Below the pieces are notes generated by a model, which was not told the DNA's origin, ran no database searches, and saw only the letters and a list, made by a program, of their open reading frames with translations. 15,574 nt of DNA from RGIG2041 sp045578865 (GTDB lineage: Bacteria; Bacillota; Clostridia; UBA1381; UMGS1253): NCBI GenBank assembly GCA_045578865.1, contig JAZNLB010000021.1, positions 1-15,574 of the forward strand, given 5' to 3'. Shown piece by piece: positions 14,783 through 15,574 of this stretch; within the stretch, counting starts at the first letter, position 1, and each line of letters opens with the position of its first letter. The translations under genes were made by a program, and so were the position numbers.

Positions 14783-15151
14783 TTACATTCTTTTTTTGTA
14801 ATATTCTTTGATTTTCTCAAAGCTTTCCTGACTCAAATCATGTTCGATTTTGCAGCTGTCCTCATAAGCGGTATCCTCGCTTACACCGAGAGCAATTAGT
14901 ATTTTAGCAATGGTTTGGTGTCTTTCATATACCATACTTGCAATTTCTTTTCCCTTATCCGTTAAAGTGATACTTCCGTCAGCATCCATAATGATATATT
15001 CATCTTCACGCAAGCGCTTCATTGCAACACAAATACTTGCTTTCGTAAAGTTCATTTCATTGGCAACATCTATGCTGCGGACAGCGCCTATTTTCTTTGA
15101 TAATATCAAAATTGTTTCCAAATAGTTTTCAGCAGATTCTTTAATTTTCAT
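14783..15151 (-). CDS. DtxR-family metal-dependent transcriptional repressor (short form)
   Basis: 122 residues. Winged helix-turn-helix at about 1-65 (YLETILILSKK, then IDVANEMNFTKASICVAMKR as recognition unit and LTDKGKEIA in the wing). The metal-binding dimerisation domain spans about 66-122. There is no C-terminal SH3-like domain, so it is MntR-sized or smaller. Aligned by eye, metal ligands would be Glu 12, His 78, Cys 100, Glu 103 and His 104; Asn 9 stands where MntR has Asp 8 and DtxR Met 10. A Cys at position 100 is DtxR-like (iron), where MntR has Glu. GAGGT precedes the ATG by eight bases. Two matching dyads flank the gene, at copA and the feoA-like gene, and are its likely targets. 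Confidence 0.9.
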   Translation of the reverse strand: MKIKESAENYLETILILSKKIGAVRSIDVANEMNFTKASICVAMKRLREDEYIIMDADGSITLTDKGKEIASMVYERHQTIAKILIALGVSEDTAYEDSCKIEHDLSQESFEKIKEYYKKRM

Positions 15152-15205
15152 AACTTCTTACCTCATAATATGAGAAAATAAAGATAGCCGTAGCATCTTT
15201 TTATA

Positions 15206-15234
15206 ATCATATCATAAAAGTAAAGAATTGTCAA
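15206..15234 (-). promoter_or_regulatory. Sigma-A promoter of the DtxR-family gene
   Basis: On the minus strand: TTGACA (15229-15234), 17-base spacer, TATGAT (15206-15211). The start would be near 15199. The 15257-15274 dyad lies about 22 bases upstream of this promoter, so strong self-repression is not obvious. Confidence 0.75.
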
Positions 15235-15256
15235 AGCAAAAGGTTATAAGATAGTG

Positions 15257-15274
15257 AGTTAGCGGTAACTAACT
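15257..15274. promoter_or_regulatory. Operator dyad AGTTAG-N6-CTAACT upstream of the feoA-like gene
   Basis: A perfect 6-bp inverted repeat with a CGGTAA centre has the same arms (one outer base changed) and the same spacing as the copA dyad at 12160-12177. It is the second member of a likely DtxR-type regulon. Confidence 0.7.
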
Positions 15275-15281
15275 GCGATGC

Positions 15282-15290
15282 TGGTATAGA
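15282..15290 (+). promoter_or_regulatory. Candidate extended -10 for the feoA-like gene
   Basis: TGGTATAGA gives an extended -10 about 27 bases before the ATG, and the dyad would then cover the -35 region. An alternative is TATAAG at 15245-15250, which would place the dyad at the start site as at copA. Neither has a good -35. Confidence 0.3.
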
Positions 15291-15316
15291 ATATATTTAG
15301 AAAACAGGTGCAAATT

Positions 15317-15574
15317 ATGAATTTACTCGAAGCTTCCGAAGGACAGGAATACATAATTAAAAACATTGAAACTGATGATGAAGAACTCAATGCTTTTCTG
15401 TTCTCTCTTGGATGCTATTTGGGAGAAGCAATCACAAAGGTTGCAGCGCTTGCATACCTTATGTTTAACCTCTATACTCCGCCTGCTTCTCTTAATATCA
15501 GTGCTGCTGCCCGGCACTTACCGTGCCTCGGGTTCAAGTCTATCTATTACGAAAACAAAAAAGATAGAGCCGCT
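15317..15574 (+). CDS. feoA: FeoA-family protein, N-terminal part; frame open to the window edge and apparently disrupted
   Basis: The start ATG has AGGTG six bases upstream. Residues 1-42 fit the FeoA pattern: a MNLLEASEGQEYIIK start, then ETDDEELNAFLFSLGCY and LGEAIT, where FeoA proteins continue with a TVIS-type strand and a VV(S/T)IKDGRYxID-like stretch. Here the frame goes on with a Leu/Ala-rich and Pro-containing stretch (from about residue 44, base 15446) that does not look like FeoA. It has no stop by codon 86, already past the usual length of about 75. FeoA is the small SH3-like cytosolic partner of the FeoB ferrous-iron transporter. Either a mobile element, a rearrangement or an assembly join interrupts the gene near 15440, or this is a variant I do not know. 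Confidence 0.6.
   Translation, partial: MNLLEASEGQEYIIKNIETDDEELNAFLFSLGCYLGEAITKVAALAYLMFNLYTPPASLNISAAARHLPCLGFKSIYYENKKDRAA
15510..15532. repeat. Hairpin in the non-FeoA tail at the right edge
   Basis: CCCGGCAC (15510-15517) pairs with GTGCC-TC-GGG (15523-15532), leaving a two-base bulge and a TTACC loop. The DNA here is more GC-rich than the feoA start. A subterminal hairpin would fit the end of an inserted element, but no element is identified. Confidence 0.4.

Noticed and set aside
15323..15517. Minus-strand 64-codon frame opposite the feoA-like start
   Set aside because: It mirrors the coding strand of the FeoA-like residues, has no ribosome site and no recognisable features.
15527..15545. 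GGGTTCAAGTC resembling the T-arm of a tRNA
   Set aside because: The flanks do not form the five-pair T stem and no acceptor, anticodon or D arm can be folded around it.
1..15574. CRISPR arrays, rRNA, full tRNA genes or complete insertion sequences
   Set aside because: No regularly spaced repeats, cloverleaf or rRNA-like segments, and no transposase gene were found on either strand.

Overview
The window looks like chromosomal DNA of an endospore-forming, most likely monoderm, member of the Clostridia. The reasons are a full-length SpoVT, a CarD/CdnL-type regulator, an S-layer-homology (SLH) surface protein, strong AGGAGG-type ribosome binding sites, sigma-A promoters of Gram-positive type, and a promoter matching the mother-cell sigma-K consensus. 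Genus cannot be assigned from the sequence alone. The left part (to about 6.0 kb) is a mosaic of housekeeping and sporulation genes. The right part (6.1-15.6 kb) is accessory: export and metal homeostasis, with visibly different codon choice (fewer GCG/GTG/CGC codons).

Layout. 1-168 is the 3' end of an unrecognised gene, converging on carD (-) across a bidirectional terminator. Next come an AT-rich control region, a 24-codon remnant of an AbrB/SpoVT-type start, and an AT-rich membrane acyltransferase (-) whose stop codon coincides with the point where the remnant loses homology. spoVT (+) follows, converging on a small Cys-rich two-helix membrane protein (-) that has a textbook sigma-K promoter. 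secG (-) diverges from the operon hflX-yigZ-trx (+), which ends in a strong terminator. 6159-11689 is a four-gene minus-strand operon read in the order adaptor (HlyD/MacA-like, two lipoyl modules, Met-rich tail), ABC ATPase, MacB/FtsX-type permease, SLH-domain protein. Divergent from it is a Cu+-type P1B ATPase with HMA domains at both ends. It is followed by a convergent DtxR-family regulator and a divergent FeoA-like gene that runs off the window and seems to lose FeoA homology partway.

How the parts may work together. Two nearly identical dyads, (G/A)GTTAG-N6-CTAAC(C/T), lie at the copA promoter and in front of the feoA-like gene, flanking the DtxR-family gene. This suggests one metal-responsive regulon covering both a copper-type exporter and an iron-uptake component. 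The 3' end of copA carries an in-frame Shine-Dalgarno and ATG exactly in front of its last 66 codons, which would encode a free CopZ-like chaperone. The exporter operon next door has a Met-rich adaptor tail and an SLH partner, so it may be a cell-wall-spanning export machine, but its substrate is unknown.

The points most worth following up are the shared operator regulon, the possible CopA/CopZ dual product, the sigma-K-controlled Cys-rich membrane protein, the spoVT-like remnant beside the acyltransferase, and the interrupted FeoA at the right edge.
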